Assembly (NCBI RefSeq): GCF_014279655.1
Contig: NZ_CP047946.1
Coordinates: forward strand, 2,812,905 to 2,876,904
DNA: 64,000 nt
From: Synechococcus sp. ROS8604
GTDB taxonomy: Bacteria > Cyanobacteriota > Cyanobacteriia > PCC-6307 > Cyanobiaceae
Direction of reading: 5' to 3'
Positions 54,236 through 63,965 of this stretch are shown here, piece after piece. Position 1 is the stretch's first letter. The number at the start of each line of letters is the position of its first letter. Both the position numbers and the translations under genes were made by a program. The notes under the pieces are model-generated. The model saw nothing but the letters and a program-made list of their open reading frames with translations. It searched no databases and had not been told where the DNA came from.

Positions 54236-57219
54236 GCCGCAGCCTCAATTGATTGAATTATTTGTGGAGGATGCTGCTTTAAAACTTGTTTGAGATAGCG
54301 ACCGGTATGACTAGTTTCATGTTGAGCAACCTCTTCAGGGGTTCCAGTAACAACAATTTGGCCTCCCTTATTACCACCCTCTGGACCTAAATCAATAACC
54401 CAATCGGAACAACGAATAACATCCAAATTATGCTCAATACAAATCACAGAATTACCCTTATCGACAAGTCTTTGAATAACGTCCATCAATTTATGAACAT
54501 CATAGAAGCTGAGTCCGGTGGTTGGTTCGTCGATTAGATAAAGCGTCTTTCCGGTAGCGCGTCGCGACAATTCCGTAGCAAGTTTGACGCGCTGAGCTTC
54601 ACCACCAGAAAGTGTTGGGGCTGGCTGGCCTAACTTTACATATCCAAGACCAACATCAACCAGTGTGGTTAAGCGATCAGCAGCCTGAGGGATCGCAGAA
54701 AACACATCAGCGGCCTGTTCCACTGTCATTTCCAGAACATCAGCAATCGTGTGACCTTTGTAGGTGACCTGAAGCGTTTCGCGGTTAAAACGGGCTCCTT
54801 TACAGACATCACATTGGACATAGACATCGGGTAAAAAATTCATTTCAATCACGTTTACGCCCTGGCCACGACAAGCCTCACAACGGCCACCTTTCACATT
54901 GAAGCTGAACTGACCAACCTGATAACCACGGGCTTTGGCCTCCACTGTGGCCGCAAAAATCTGACGAATAGGATCAAATGCTCCTGTGTAAGTAGCGGGA
55001 TTAGAACGAGGAGTTCGACCAATAGGGGACTGATCAATCACAATCACCTTATCGATTGACTTGAGACCGCGCAGTTCTCCCAATCCTTGAGGAAAAGGAA
55101 TCTTGCGGCCAAGACCATGTTCCAAAGCTGGATGCAAAAGCTCATTCACCAACGTGCTCTTTCCACTCCCACTCACACCAGTGACTGAAACCAGTCTCCC
55201 CAGCGGAAACTCCACATTTAATCCCTCAAGATTATTGCGGGAGCAATCAAGAAGTTTCAAAATACGAGTACCACCATTACGGCGCTCTGCTGGAGTAGGA
55301 ATACTCTTCCTCCCGCTTAAATAAGCACCAGTTAAAGAGTCTTTAGCACCTAATAAGTCATCAATCGACCCTTCAGCAACGATGTGACCACCATGCACTC
55401 CGGCTCCAGGTCCAATATCCACAAGATGGTCTGCGGCTCGGATCGTGTCTTCATCATGCTCAACCACCACCAAGGTGTTGCCTAGATCTCTCAAACGTTC
55501 AAGCGTGGCCAATAAGCGATCGTTGTCGCGCTGATGCAAGCCAATACTCGGTTCATCGAGCACATAGAGAACACCCGTGAGCCCAGCACCAATTTGAGTC
55601 GCAAGACGAATCCTCTGTGCTTCTCCACCTGACAGCGTCATCGCCGGTCGGTCCAAGCTCAAATAATCCAATCCCACGTCAAGCAAAAAACGCAGTCGCA
55701 TTCGAATCTCCTTCAGCACAAGATCTCCGATCTGCATCTGACGAGAATTCAGCAGGGGCTCGGAGCCTTCATGGCTGCCCGCTCCCATCAAGCTTTCAAT
55801 CCGTTCGAGGGTTTGACCCACACTGACTGCTGTCAGATCCGTAATCCGATACGGCCCAACTTTCACTGCAAGCGCCTCAGGTCGCAAGCGAAGTCCAGCA
55901 CAACTCTCACAGGGGACTAGCTCTAAATATTTTTCAAGTTTCTGCCTCTGTGCTTCTCCACTCGCATCACGAAGCTGACGCTCAAGAATCGGTAAAATTC
56001 CCTCAAAAGGTCTCATGTAGGTCTGAGATTTTCGATAACGGCTATCTGCCTGAATTTGAATCGGCTCGCGACTTCCATTCAACAAAATATCTTTTTGTTC
56101 ATCGGTGAGATCCTTCCATGGAGTCTTGATTTCAAACCCAAAAGCTTCTCCTACGGAGTACAACAGCGAGAAGTAGTACGAATTATCTTTTTCTGCCCAC
56201 GGCACGACAGCGGAATACACAGGCTGGGACGGATCTGGAATAACCCGTTCAACAGTGAATTTTTTGATGTAACCAATTCCATGACAAACCTCGCAGGCTC
56301 CATAAGGACTGTTGAACGAAAAAAGTCTTGGTGATAGCTCTTCCATCACCGCCCCATGAACAGGGCATGCATAGTTCTCAGAATAGAGCCTTTCTTTCTC
56401 CACACCTTCGGGTATTTCTTCTCCCTTTTTTGGTACCACTTCAACAAGAGCTAAACCATCACCACGTTTCAATGCCGTCCGCAGAGAATCATTCAGCCGT
56501 TCCTGAATTCCTTCTCGAGCGACCAGACGGTCTACAACAACTTCAATAGCGTGCTGATGATTTTTGTCGATCTCAATGTTGTCTGCCAGCTCACGAACCT
56601 CACCATCAATGCGAATCCGAGCAAAACCTTCAGCGGCTAAACCACTGATCAATTTGCTGTGCGTTCCCTTTTTTCCGCGCACCACCGGCGCTAAAAGTTG
56701 ATAACGCGTTCCCTCAGGAAGCGTCAAAATCTGATCAACCATTTCGTCAATAGTCTGGGGCCGAATGGAACGGCCACATTCAGGACAATGGGGCTCCCCA
56801 GCACGACCAAACAACAGACGCAGATAGTCGTGAATCTCGGTCACCGTGCCAACGGTGGAGCGGGGGTTATGGCTCGTTGATTTCTGATCAATCGAAATCG
56901 CCGGGGATAGCCCCTCAATGGCATCCACATCTGGTTTATCCACCTGGCCAAGAAACTGACGCGCATAGGCAGACAGGCTCTCCACATAGCGACGCTGGCC
57001 TTCCGCAAAGATCGTGTCGAACGCTAAGGAACTCTTTCCGCTGCCACTCACACCGGTGAACACCACCATTTTATTGCGCGGAATCGTGACATCCACGTCT
57101 TTGAGGTTGTGCTGCCGGGCACCACGCACCCGAATCACATCCTCCGGAGATCCCCCACTCAAGGTCTCAACCTTCGACGAGGTGGAATCATCCTTTGCGG
57201 TCGGAGCAGGGCGCCCCAT
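54232..57219 (-). CDS. uvrA: Excinuclease ABC subunit A
   Basis: The damage-sensing ATPase of nucleotide excision repair. It has 995 residues and carries two ABC modules: the first Walker A is GVSGSGKSS (residues 56-64), the second VSGSGKSTLVNELLHP. Zinc-binding cysteines are seen in CPECGRSIRP and in CEACRGQGVNV with CDVCKGARF. Signature motifs SLDRPAMTLSGGEAQRIRLA and APTLSGGEAQRVKLATEL are intact. recN lies upstream on the same strand, so DNA repair genes are grouped. Confidence 0.97.
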   Translation of the reverse strand: MGRPAPTAKDDSTSSKVETLSGGSPEDVIRVRGARQHNLKDVDVTIPRNKMVVFTGVSGSGKSSLAFDTIFAEGQRRYVESLSAYARQFLGQVDKPDVDAIEGLSPAISIDQKSTSHNPRSTVGTVTEIHDYLRLLFGRAGEPHCPECGRSIRPQTIDEMVDQILTLPEGTRYQLLAPVVRGKKGTHSKLISGLAAEGFARIRIDGEVRELADNIEIDKNHQHAIEVVVDRLVAREGIQERLNDSLRTALKRGDGLALVEVVPKKGEEIPEGVEKERLYSENYACPVHGAVMEELSPRLFSFNSPYGACEVCHGIGYIKKFTVERVIPDPSQPVYSAVVPWAEKDNSYYFSLLYSVGEAFGFEIKTPWKDLTDEQKDILLNGSREPIQIQADSRYRKSQTYMRPFEGILPILERQLRDASGEAQRQKLEKYLELVPCESCAGLRLRPEALAVKVGPYRITDLTAVSVGQTLERIESLMGAGSHEGSEPLLNSRQMQIGDLVLKEIRMRLRFLLDVGLDYLSLDRPAMTLSGGEAQRIRLATQIGAGLTGVLYVLDEPSIGLHQRDNDRLLATLERLRDLGNTLVVVEHDEDTIRAADHLVDIGPGAGVHGGHIVAEGSIDDLLGAKDSLTGAYLSGRKSIPTPAERRNGGTRILKLLDCSRNNLEGLNVEFPLGRLVSVTGVSGSGKSTLVNELLHPALEHGLGRKIPFPQGLGELRGLKSIDKVIVIDQSPIGRTPRSNPATYTGAFDPIRQIFAATVEAKARGYQVGQFSFNVKGGRCEACRGQGVNVIEMNFLPDVYVQCDVCKGARFNRETLQVTYKGHTIADVLEMTVEQAADVFSAIPQAADRLTTLVDVGLGYVKLGQPAPTLSGGEAQRVKLATELSRRATGKTLYLIDEPTTGLSFYDVHKLMDVIQRLVDKGNSVICIEHNLDVIRCSDWVIDLGPEGGNKGGQIVVTGTPEEVAQHETSHTGRYLKQVLKQHPPQIIQSIEAAA

Positions 57220-57231
57220 ACGGAGTGTGTT

Positions 57232-57264
57232 CAGCAGCCCAGAAGTCTAAGGAGACTGCTGCTG
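57232..57264 (-). repeat. Hairpin between recN and uvrA
   Basis: Inner stem AGTCT/AGACT around AAGG (57244-57257) and outer arms CAGCAG (57232-57237) and CTGCTG (57259-57264). It starts right after the recN stop and has no T run, so it is better seen as an mRNA structure than a terminator. Confidence 0.4.
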
Positions 57265-57265
57265 T

Positions 57266-58954
57266 TCAGGCTGCTCGCTGCTCCAACAAACTTGCCGCAT
57301 AGGCTTGAGCATCCTCAAAATCCCCTCCAGCCAATTCAGCCAACTCTTGGCGTCTGGCCTGAGTGTCCCGCAGATGGGACACTCGCGAGCAGGTTTCTCC
57401 GTCCACCACCTCCTTGCTAACGCGGAAGTGATGATCAGCTGCTGCTGCCACGAGCGGTTGATGGGTCACACAAAACACCTGGCGATGCTTGGCCATGGTT
57501 CGCAGCAAGTTGGCCATCTCTCCACTCACGCGACCGCTCACACCACTGTCGATCTCGTCAAACAACAAGGTGCTGGAACCATCCACATCCGCCAGACAGG
57601 TTTTGAGTGCCAACAGAAAACGCGACATCTCCCCTCCTGAGGCCACCTCTCCTAACGGGGACAGGGGCTGGCCTGGATTCGCCGAAAATAAGAAGCAGAT
57701 CGCATCTGCGCCTAGATCCATGGGCTCAGCTGCAGAGAAATCCACCCGAAAGCGCACATTTTCAAGGCCCATCGGTCGCAAGTGGGCCATCAAGCGCTCC
57801 TCCAAGCCCACGGCGGAAGCCTGTCGCAAAGCCGTGAGCGATTGGTTGCAGGAATCGCGATGCTTGCGAGCCTCCTGTTCCTGGTAGCGCAACACCTCCA
57901 ACGCCGCGTCGGCACCCCCAGCGGCATGTTGATCGCGCAGCGCATCACGCCGCTCAATCAACACCTTCAGTTCAACGCCATAACGCCGCTCCAAGCGTTT
58001 CAGCAAAGCCAGCCGTTCCTGCAGCACACCCAATCGTTCTGGATCGCTCTCCAAAGCCGCTCCATACGCTTCCAGGCCCCGGATTAAATCGAGAACACCA
58101 GCCTCCAGATCAAGGCAGCTCTCAGCCGAAACGCTCAGGGAGGCATCAAGGGTCTGCAATTGCTGCAGCTCGTGGCAGCAGGCCATGAGGTGATCCAAAG
58201 CCGATGGAGCCTGCTCAGCGCCGTCTTGAAGCCGGCCAATCAACACAGCAAGACCTTCGAGCAAGCGCACGCCATGGACCAAGCGGTCTTGCTCCTGTTC
58301 CAGCTGTTGAATTTCAGAGGGGTCATCAAGGGAAGCTGCCTCGAGTTCCATCAACAACGCGTCTTGCTCCTGCTGCTCCTCTTGGAGACGACATCGATCT
58401 GTCTCCAGCTTCAACACGTCGGCATGGCAGGTCTGCCAAATCTGAAAACACTCCCGCACGGTTTGTAAACACCGCGCAAGCGGCTCACCGCCGAGTCGAT
58501 CGATCCAACGACGTTGCTGACCCAAATAGGCAAGCTGCTGGGTTTGACCCTGAACGGTGAGATCAATCAACAAGGGCCTGAGCTGAAGCAATTGCTGCCG
58601 GTTCACGACGCTGCCATTCAGCCTTGAGCGACTGCTCAAGCGATCGTCTTGTCGTCGCCACTCCCGCGACAGAACCAAATCACCGCCGTCATCATCCAGT
58701 TGATGCTCTTGAAGCCAACGTCGCGCAGCGGCGTCGGGTGTGAAAGTCGCTTCAATCACTGCGCGATCACAACCCGTCCTTACCAACCGCCCCGCAGACG
58801 TCCCTTGCATGCCACCCAGGAGGGCATCAAGCGCATCTAACAACAGGGACTTTCCTGCCCCTGTCTCACCGGTGAGCACGGTAAAACCTTGCTCGAACGC
58901 CAACTCCAAGCGCTCGATCAGTGCGATGTTGTCCAGTCTCAGACCGGTCAGCAC
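57266..58954 (-). CDS. recN: DNA repair protein RecN
   Basis: An SMC-like ATPase for double-strand break repair. It has 562 residues from a GTG start. LDNIALIERLELAFEQGF opens the chain, and the Walker A GETGAGKS is at residues 29-36. A long coiled coil occupies the middle; LSPLGEVASGGEMSRFLLAL is the signature motif and TLLFDEIDSGVSG the Walker B. Divergent from the UbiB-like kinase gene, with its start 66 bases away. Confidence 0.95.
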   Translation of the reverse strand: MLTGLRLDNIALIERLELAFEQGFTVLTGETGAGKSLLLDALDALLGGMQGTSAGRLVRTGCDRAVIEATFTPDAAARRWLQEHQLDDDGGDLVLSREWRRQDDRLSSRSRLNGSVVNRQQLLQLRPLLIDLTVQGQTQQLAYLGQQRRWIDRLGGEPLARCLQTVRECFQIWQTCHADVLKLETDRCRLQEEQQEQDALLMELEAASLDDPSEIQQLEQEQDRLVHGVRLLEGLAVLIGRLQDGAEQAPSALDHLMACCHELQQLQTLDASLSVSAESCLDLEAGVLDLIRGLEAYGAALESDPERLGVLQERLALLKRLERRYGVELKVLIERRDALRDQHAAGGADAALEVLRYQEQEARKHRDSCNQSLTALRQASAVGLEERLMAHLRPMGLENVRFRVDFSAAEPMDLGADAICFLFSANPGQPLSPLGEVASGGEMSRFLLALKTCLADVDGSSTLLFDEIDSGVSGRVSGEMANLLRTMAKHRQVFCVTHQPLVAAAADHHFRVSKEVVDGETCSRVSHLRDTQARRQELAELAGGDFEDAQAYAASLLEQRAA

Positions 58955-59020
58955 GGCGAATCTCGAGGTTCAACAAACCGTAGCGACGGCTTCGGTCGTT
59001 TAGAAGGGACCACCAACGCA

Positions 59021-60895
59021 GTGGCGGCTGTGGCACAACAAGAGCTAGGAGATTTCATTGAGGCCGCCGGTCTGCTCGAGTACGACCCGGCTGCCATCAC
59101 GCGAATCTATGCCGGCCATCCGCAACGCCTCCTGCGCCGCCTCTGGCAAACCCTGGTCCCCATTGGGCTTTTGCTGCTCGGAGTTGGTGTTGACAAGCTT
59201 CTAGGACTGCTCAGCAATCAGGAGCGAGCCAGAACGAGAGCCAAAGAATGTGCCAACTTGCTCGTTGATCTAGGCCCTGCATTCATTAAGGCGGGTCAAG
59301 CGCTTTCCACCCGTCCAGACATCGTTCCTCCTGTGCTGCTCGAGGAACTGGCCCAACTCCAAGATCAACTTCCTGGCTTCGATAGCGACCTTGCCATGGC
59401 CTGCATCGAGGATGACCTCGGTGCACCGGTCGACAGCATCTACTCCGAACTCGACCGCGAACCAATCTCCGCAGCATCGCTGGGCCAAGTGCACCAGGGA
59501 TATCTCAAGAACGGCCAAAAAGTTGCCGTCAAGGTGCAACGCCCTGGGTTGCGAGAACAAATCACTCTTGACCTCTACATTGTTCGCAATATTGCCGCAT
59601 GGCTGAATAGCAACATCGGCCTTATTCGTAGCGATCTTGTTGCACTGATCGATGAATTAGGGAGCCGCGTTTTCGAAGAGATGGATTATCTCAACGAAGC
59701 AGCTAATGCAAATAAATTCCGCGAATTGCACAAACAAAATCCGCGCATCGCCGTTCCCGAAATTTTTGCAGAAGCCACCAGTCGACGGGTGCTCACAATG
59801 GAATGGATTGATGGCGTCAAACTCACCAATCTCGAAGCTGTTCGGGAGTTAGGAATTGATCCCAATGACATGGTGGAAGTGGGAGTGAGCTGCAGCTTGC
59901 AACAGCTGCTCGAACATGGGTTTTTCCACGCTGATCCCCACCCTGGAAATCTCCTAGCGATGGCCGATGGTCGACTCTGCTATCTCGATTTCGGGATGAT
60001 GAGTGAGGTCAGCCGTGAATCCCGAACCGGACTCATCCAAGCAGTTGTTCATCTTGTCAATCGCAATTTTGGAAAACTCTCCAAGGATTTCGTCACCCTC
60101 GGATTTTTAGCTGAAGACGTGAATTTGGAACCGATCGTTCCTGCTTTTGAATCCGTCTTCAGTCAAGCGATCGAGATGGGCGTTAATCGCATGGATTTCA
60201 AAAGTGTGACCGACGATATGTCCGGTGTGATGTACAAATTCCCCTTCCGAGTTCCCCCTTACTACGCCCTCATCCTCCGCTCTCTCGTCACCCTTGAAGG
60301 CATTGCCCTGAGCGTGGATTCGGAGTTCAAAATTCTTGGTGCGGCCTACCCCTACTTCGCGAGACGTTTGATGGAAGATCCTGATCCTCAATTGCGTCAA
60401 AGTCTCAAAGAGATGTTGTTCGAAGGTGATGCCTTCCGTTGGACAAGGCTGGAAGGTCTTGTTGCAAGTGCAGGGAGTCAAAACCAACTAGATCTCGAGT
60501 CTTTACTCGATCAAGTGCTCGACTTTCTGTTTTCAGCCAACGGCGGCATGCTCCGCAATCAACTGGTTGAAGCGGTAGCGGATCGTTTGGATGCGATTGG
60601 CTGGACAGCCCTACAACGCATCGGGCGCCGCTTGCCGCGGCCTCTTCAACCAACGCTGCTGCTTGATGCCAGCCCATCCCTCAACGAAGACAGCTATCTC
60701 GACCTGGAGCCAATCCGGCAACTCATCGGCGTTTTACAGCAATTGCCAGGTTTCAATCCTGATCTTGTGTTTAGTCGACTTCCTCGCTTGATTCGTGAAC
60801 GGGATGCAAGACAAATGGGTGTTGCGCTGGCACAAGGATTAGCCGAACGCGGAGTTGTCCGCCTGGTCAAAGCAGCAGCAGGAAGTCCGAATTAG
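59021..60895 (+). CDS. ABC1/UbiB family atypical kinase
   Basis: A protein of about 624 residues from GTG 59021; the frame is open upstream to 58889 but over recN. It has a transmembrane segment near residues 45-62 (TLVPIGLLLLGVGVDKLLGL), then KxGQ-type ABC1 text: GPAFIKAGQALSTRPD and PISAASLGQVHQGYLKNGQK, VAVKVQRPGL (kinase Lys), HADPHPGNLLAM and YLDFGMMSEV (metal Asp). Cyanobacterial members affect prenyl-quinone or carotenoid metabolism; the substrate here is unknown. Confidence 0.9.
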   Translation: MAAVAQQELGDFIEAAGLLEYDPAAITRIYAGHPQRLLRRLWQTLVPIGLLLLGVGVDKLLGLLSNQERARTRAKECANLLVDLGPAFIKAGQALSTRPDIVPPVLLEELAQLQDQLPGFDSDLAMACIEDDLGAPVDSIYSELDREPISAASLGQVHQGYLKNGQKVAVKVQRPGLREQITLDLYIVRNIAAWLNSNIGLIRSDLVALIDELGSRVFEEMDYLNEAANANKFRELHKQNPRIAVPEIFAEATSRRVLTMEWIDGVKLTNLEAVRELGIDPNDMVEVGVSCSLQQLLEHGFFHADPHPGNLLAMADGRLCYLDFGMMSEVSRESRTGLIQAVVHLVNRNFGKLSKDFVTLGFLAEDVNLEPIVPAFESVFSQAIEMGVNRMDFKSVTDDMSGVMYKFPFRVPPYYALILRSLVTLEGIALSVDSEFKILGAAYPYFARRLMEDPDPQLRQSLKEMLFEGDAFRWTRLEGLVASAGSQNQLDLESLLDQVLDFLFSANGGMLRNQLVEAVADRLDAIGWTALQRIGRRLPRPLQPTLLLDASPSLNEDSYLDLEPIRQLIGVLQQLPGFNPDLVFSRLPRLIRERDARQMGVALAQGLAERGVVRLVKAAAGSPN

Positions 60896-60917
60896 ATTCC
60901 GTCAATTGTTCAAGATC

Positions 60918-61487
60918 ATGCCCCGCAAATCCAGCCGCCAAACCATCCTGGCGCTTGGTGCCGCAATCGGTCTCAGCATTTCATCTGCGTTTCAACCGGT
61001 CCATGCTGCCAAGGATGTTGCTCTCGTCAGCGGAGCCTATAAACGATCGATCTCTGTGAGCGACCTTGTCTATCTCGCAGAAACTGGCAAAGCCAGAGGC
61101 ATTCTTTCTGATGTTCTTCGCTTTGGAAAACAGGATCCCAAAGAGGTCGCCAAATTACTGAACCAGAAACTTGATCTTCCCTTAGTTCTTACCAGTCGTT
61201 TGATGTCCACTCGCATCGGAGACGTCATCATCCGCCGTGTCGCAACGATCATTTATCCCCTCAAAGTGCCCGATCCCTCGGTGAGCGTTCCTGCCATCCG
61301 AGCCGGTGTCATTAACGGTCTGCAAAAAGAAGAGGGTGGCCTCACCGTGATCAACTTTCTGGATGCCTATCCGGCAGAGGTGATGGAGGTGAATATTCCT
61401 GCCCTCATGGCCTTGATCGAAAAAGCTGAATCCATTGCTGGCTTGGTGAAATTCTTCTCCGATTCACCCCTCGACGGTTTGAAATAA
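60918..61487 (+). CDS. Stand-alone DUF1400 protein
   Basis: A 189-residue protein from ATG 60918 with a signal peptide (cleavage likely after VHA, residue about 32). The rest is a DUF1400-like helical domain only (SVSDLVYLAETGKARGILSD, then LLNQKLDLPLVLTSRLM), the same domain found in front of the hydrolase at 54 kb, but with no hydrolase domain. It probably sits in the periplasm or lumen. It begins 22 bases after the kinase gene. The function is unknown. Confidence 0.8.
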   Translation: MPRKSSRQTILALGAAIGLSISSAFQPVHAAKDVALVSGAYKRSISVSDLVYLAETGKARGILSDVLRFGKQDPKEVAKLLNQKLDLPLVLTSRLMSTRIGDVIIRRVATIIYPLKVPDPSVSVPAIRAGVINGLQKEEGGLTVINFLDAYPAEVMEVNIPALMALIEKAESIAGLVKFFSDSPLDGLK

Positions 61488-61599
61488 AGCCTTCGTACAC
61501 CCGGCCGCTCGATCCAGACACATAGATTTCTGGAATTGCTGCTCTCTGCGGGTGTCCGTATTCAAGAACCTCCGCCGGCGTTTCACGGCCAAACCAGTC

Positions 61600-62658
61600 A
61601 TGCAGGACTGGCCAGGACTGATTGAAGCCTATCGATCCTGGCTTCCCGTTTCCTCGGCGACTCCAGTGATCACCCTGCACGAAGGTGCCACTCCGCTGAT
61701 CCCTGTCCCATCCATTGCGGAACGGATTGGTCGTGGCGTGAAGGTGTTCATCAAATACGACGGTCTCAATCCCACCGGATCCTTCAAGGATCGGGGGATG
61801 ACCATGGCGATTAGCAAGGCCAAAGAAGCGGGCTGTGAAGCGGTGATTTGTGCCAGCACAGGCAATACGAGTGCTGCCGCGGCCGCCTATGCCCGACGAG
61901 GCGGGATGCGGGCCTTCGTGTTGATCCCAGACGGATACGTCGCGCAAGGGAAACTGGCGCAGGCCCTGGTCTACGGAGCCGAAGTGCTCGCGATCCGGGG
62001 AAATTTCGACCGTGCCCTCGACATCGTTCGCGAAGCAGCCGAGAAATACCCCATCACCCTGGTGAATTCGGTGAACCCTTACCGATTGCAGGGACAGAAA
62101 ACAGCAGCCTTTGAAATCGTCGATGCACTAGGAGATGCTCCCGACTGGCTGTGTATTCCGATGGGCAATGCCGGAAATATCACGGCCTACTGGATGGGAT
62201 TCCAGGAATATCAACAAGCTGGTCGCAGTCGGCGTTTGCCGCGAATGATGGGGTTTCAGGCCAGTGGCTCCGCGCCGCTGGTGAATGAAACCACCGTGAG
62301 TGATCCAGAAACAATCGCGACCGCGATTCGCATTGGCAACCCGGTGAATCGAGACAAGGCGATCGCAGCCCGTCAGGCCAGCAACGGAGCCTTCCTAGAT
62401 GTCACCGATGAGGAAATCATCGCTGCCTACAAACTTCTCGGTGGCCAGGAGGGAATCTTCTGTGAACCCGCCAGTGCAGCCTCAGTGGCGGGCTTGATCA
62501 AACGGGCAGCAGAGGTACCAGACGGATCCACCGTGGTCTGTGTGTTGACCGGGAATGGTCTGAAAGATCCGGACTGCGCGATCAACAACAATGACGCCGC
62601 TTTTTACGCCGATCTTGATCCTGATCTGAGCACCGTGGCCAAGGTGATGGGGTTTTAA
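61600..62658 (+). CDS. thrC: Threonine synthase
   Basis: A PLP enzyme making threonine from O-phosphohomoserine. ATG 61600 gives 352 residues starting MQDWPGLIEAYRSWLP. NPTGSFKDRGM contains the PLP Lys63, and CASTGNTSAAAAAYA is the phosphate loop. GTG 61552 would add 16 residues and is possible. No signal of feedback control was seen. Confidence 0.95.
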   Translation: MQDWPGLIEAYRSWLPVSSATPVITLHEGATPLIPVPSIAERIGRGVKVFIKYDGLNPTGSFKDRGMTMAISKAKEAGCEAVICASTGNTSAAAAAYARRGGMRAFVLIPDGYVAQGKLAQALVYGAEVLAIRGNFDRALDIVREAAEKYPITLVNSVNPYRLQGQKTAAFEIVDALGDAPDWLCIPMGNAGNITAYWMGFQEYQQAGRSRRLPRMMGFQASGSAPLVNETTVSDPETIATAIRIGNPVNRDKAIAARQASNGAFLDVTDEEIIAAYKLLGGQEGIFCEPASAASVAGLIKRAAEVPDGSTVVCVLTGNGLKDPDCAINNNDAAFYADLDPDLSTVAKVMGF

Positions 62659-62754
62659 CGCGTCGCTCCCTTGAAAAACCAAAACACAGCCTGCAGTCGT
62701 CTGCATTACCGCCATCGGTTCTGAAGCCCACTTAACAATGTTGATGTCATCCGA

Positions 62755-63753
62755 ATGAGCGGATTCATGGATGTCAACACCTGGATGATCGTTGGCTTCT
62801 TATTGGCGGCCTACTCGGTTGTTACCAACGACTCACTTCAAACCCTCGGGACTTACATCTCTTCGAACAAGACACGCAGCCCAAAAGTGGTGCAGATGGC
62901 CTTCATCAGCACGGTCACGATTGCGGTGCTGATGCTCGGTTGGTTCCTCAAGAACGGTGATCCTGCCTGGGGTCGCCTCAGTGTTCCTGGTCAGGAGTTC
63001 CCACTTCCTGAACCCTTCACCTGGGTCTACATCCTTCCTCCCCTCGCCGTTCTGGCGCTTACTCAGTGGGGTGCCCCCGTGAGCACCTCCTTTCTGGTGC
63101 TCTCCTCGTTCCATCCAGCCAATATCGGACAGCTGCTGACTAGCTCTCTGACGGGTTACATCGTGGCGTTTTTCGTTGGTCTCAGCGCCTACGGCCTGGG
63201 CGTGTGGCTGCTCGAGCGCTGGGTCTTCCTGCGGACTCAAGAAGGCAAACAGATCAACAAGATCTGGTATGGCCTGCAGTGGTTCTCCACCGGTTTTCTA
63301 TGGAGCATGTGGCTGGTGCAGGACCTCGCGAACATTTTTGTTTTCCTGCCTCGCCAACTTGACTTCTTTGCCATGGCGATCTGCACGGCGGTGCTCTGCG
63401 TGGGCCTATGCGTGCTGGTCGCCACCGGTGGTGGCCCGCTCCAGGCCGTCTTACGCACCAAAACCAACACCTCCGATCTGCGATCGGCCACGGTGATTGA
63501 TTTCTTCTTTGGGCTGTGCCTGTTCTACAAAGCCTTCCTATCCAGCTTCCCCCTCAGCACCACATGGGTGTTCCTGGGATTGATCGGTGGTCGGGAGATC
63601 GCCCTGCGGGTCAAGGAACAGGAGTTTGAGGTTGTATTCACCAATCGTGAGGGGGGAAATCTTGGCCGGATCATCGGTATGGACCTTTGGAAGGCCTTCG
63701 TTGGCCTTGTTGTGAGCCTCGGGATTGCGCTCGGCATTCAACCCCTGGTGTGA
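62755..63753 (+). CDS. Membrane protein with diverged PiT (inorganic phosphate transporter)-like repeats
   Basis: A 332-residue membrane protein with about nine hydrophobic segments and two matching halves. The first half has TNDSLQTLGTYISSN near residue 24 and GAPVSTSF near 107; the second has ATVIDFFFGLCLFYKAF around residue 246 and FPLSTTWVFLGLIGG near 265. The order of Asn/Asp-rich then PxST motifs recalls the PiT phosphate permease pattern. Transport of phosphate or another anion is inference. It follows thrC after about 95 bases. Confidence 0.7.
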   Translation: MSGFMDVNTWMIVGFLLAAYSVVTNDSLQTLGTYISSNKTRSPKVVQMAFISTVTIAVLMLGWFLKNGDPAWGRLSVPGQEFPLPEPFTWVYILPPLAVLALTQWGAPVSTSFLVLSSFHPANIGQLLTSSLTGYIVAFFVGLSAYGLGVWLLERWVFLRTQEGKQINKIWYGLQWFSTGFLWSMWLVQDLANIFVFLPRQLDFFAMAICTAVLCVGLCVLVATGGGPLQAVLRTKTNTSDLRSATVIDFFFGLCLFYKAFLSSFPLSTTWVFLGLIGGREIALRVKEQEFEVVFTNREGGNLGRIIGMDLWKAFVGLVVSLGIALGIQPLV

Positions 63754-63844
63754 CGCACCGGCATCAATGCAACGGCATCAATGGGCACCAAATCAGCTGG
63801 GTTCGGACCAGAAACTGCCTGAGGAATCCACTGATTCGCCCGAC

Positions 63845-63965
63845 TCAAAACCGTGGAAAACCAGGGACAACTCCGCACCCCAAGCAGCCAGAAGTTTTCC
63901 CCAGGGTGTGAGTGATGGGGAAACAGGGCGAATCTCCCCATCGCTCTCTTCCCATTCCACAACGT
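63845..63965. other. Candidate replication origin: DnaA-box cluster
   Basis: Four 9-mers close to the cyanobacterial DnaA box TTTTCCACA lie within about 110 bases: TTTTCCACG (63852-63860, minus), TTTTCCCCA (63895-63903, plus), GTTTCCCCA (63916-63924, minus) and CATTCCACA (63953-63961, plus). No convincing gene covers the region. An AGGAGG at 63991-63996 announces a gene starting at or just after the window end; dnaN would be expected next to an origin in these organisms. Confidence 0.5.

Noticed and set aside
14364..62366. HIP1 octamer GCGATCGC (for example 14364-14371, 49213-49220, 62359-62366)
   Set aside because: Only a few scattered copies were noticed, far below the density of HIP1-rich freshwater cyanobacteria; no function is inferred.
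63738..63962. 74-codon minus-strand frame in the last gap
   Set aside because: No recognisable features, it overlaps the DnaA-box cluster and the preceding gene end, and it has no clear ribosome site.
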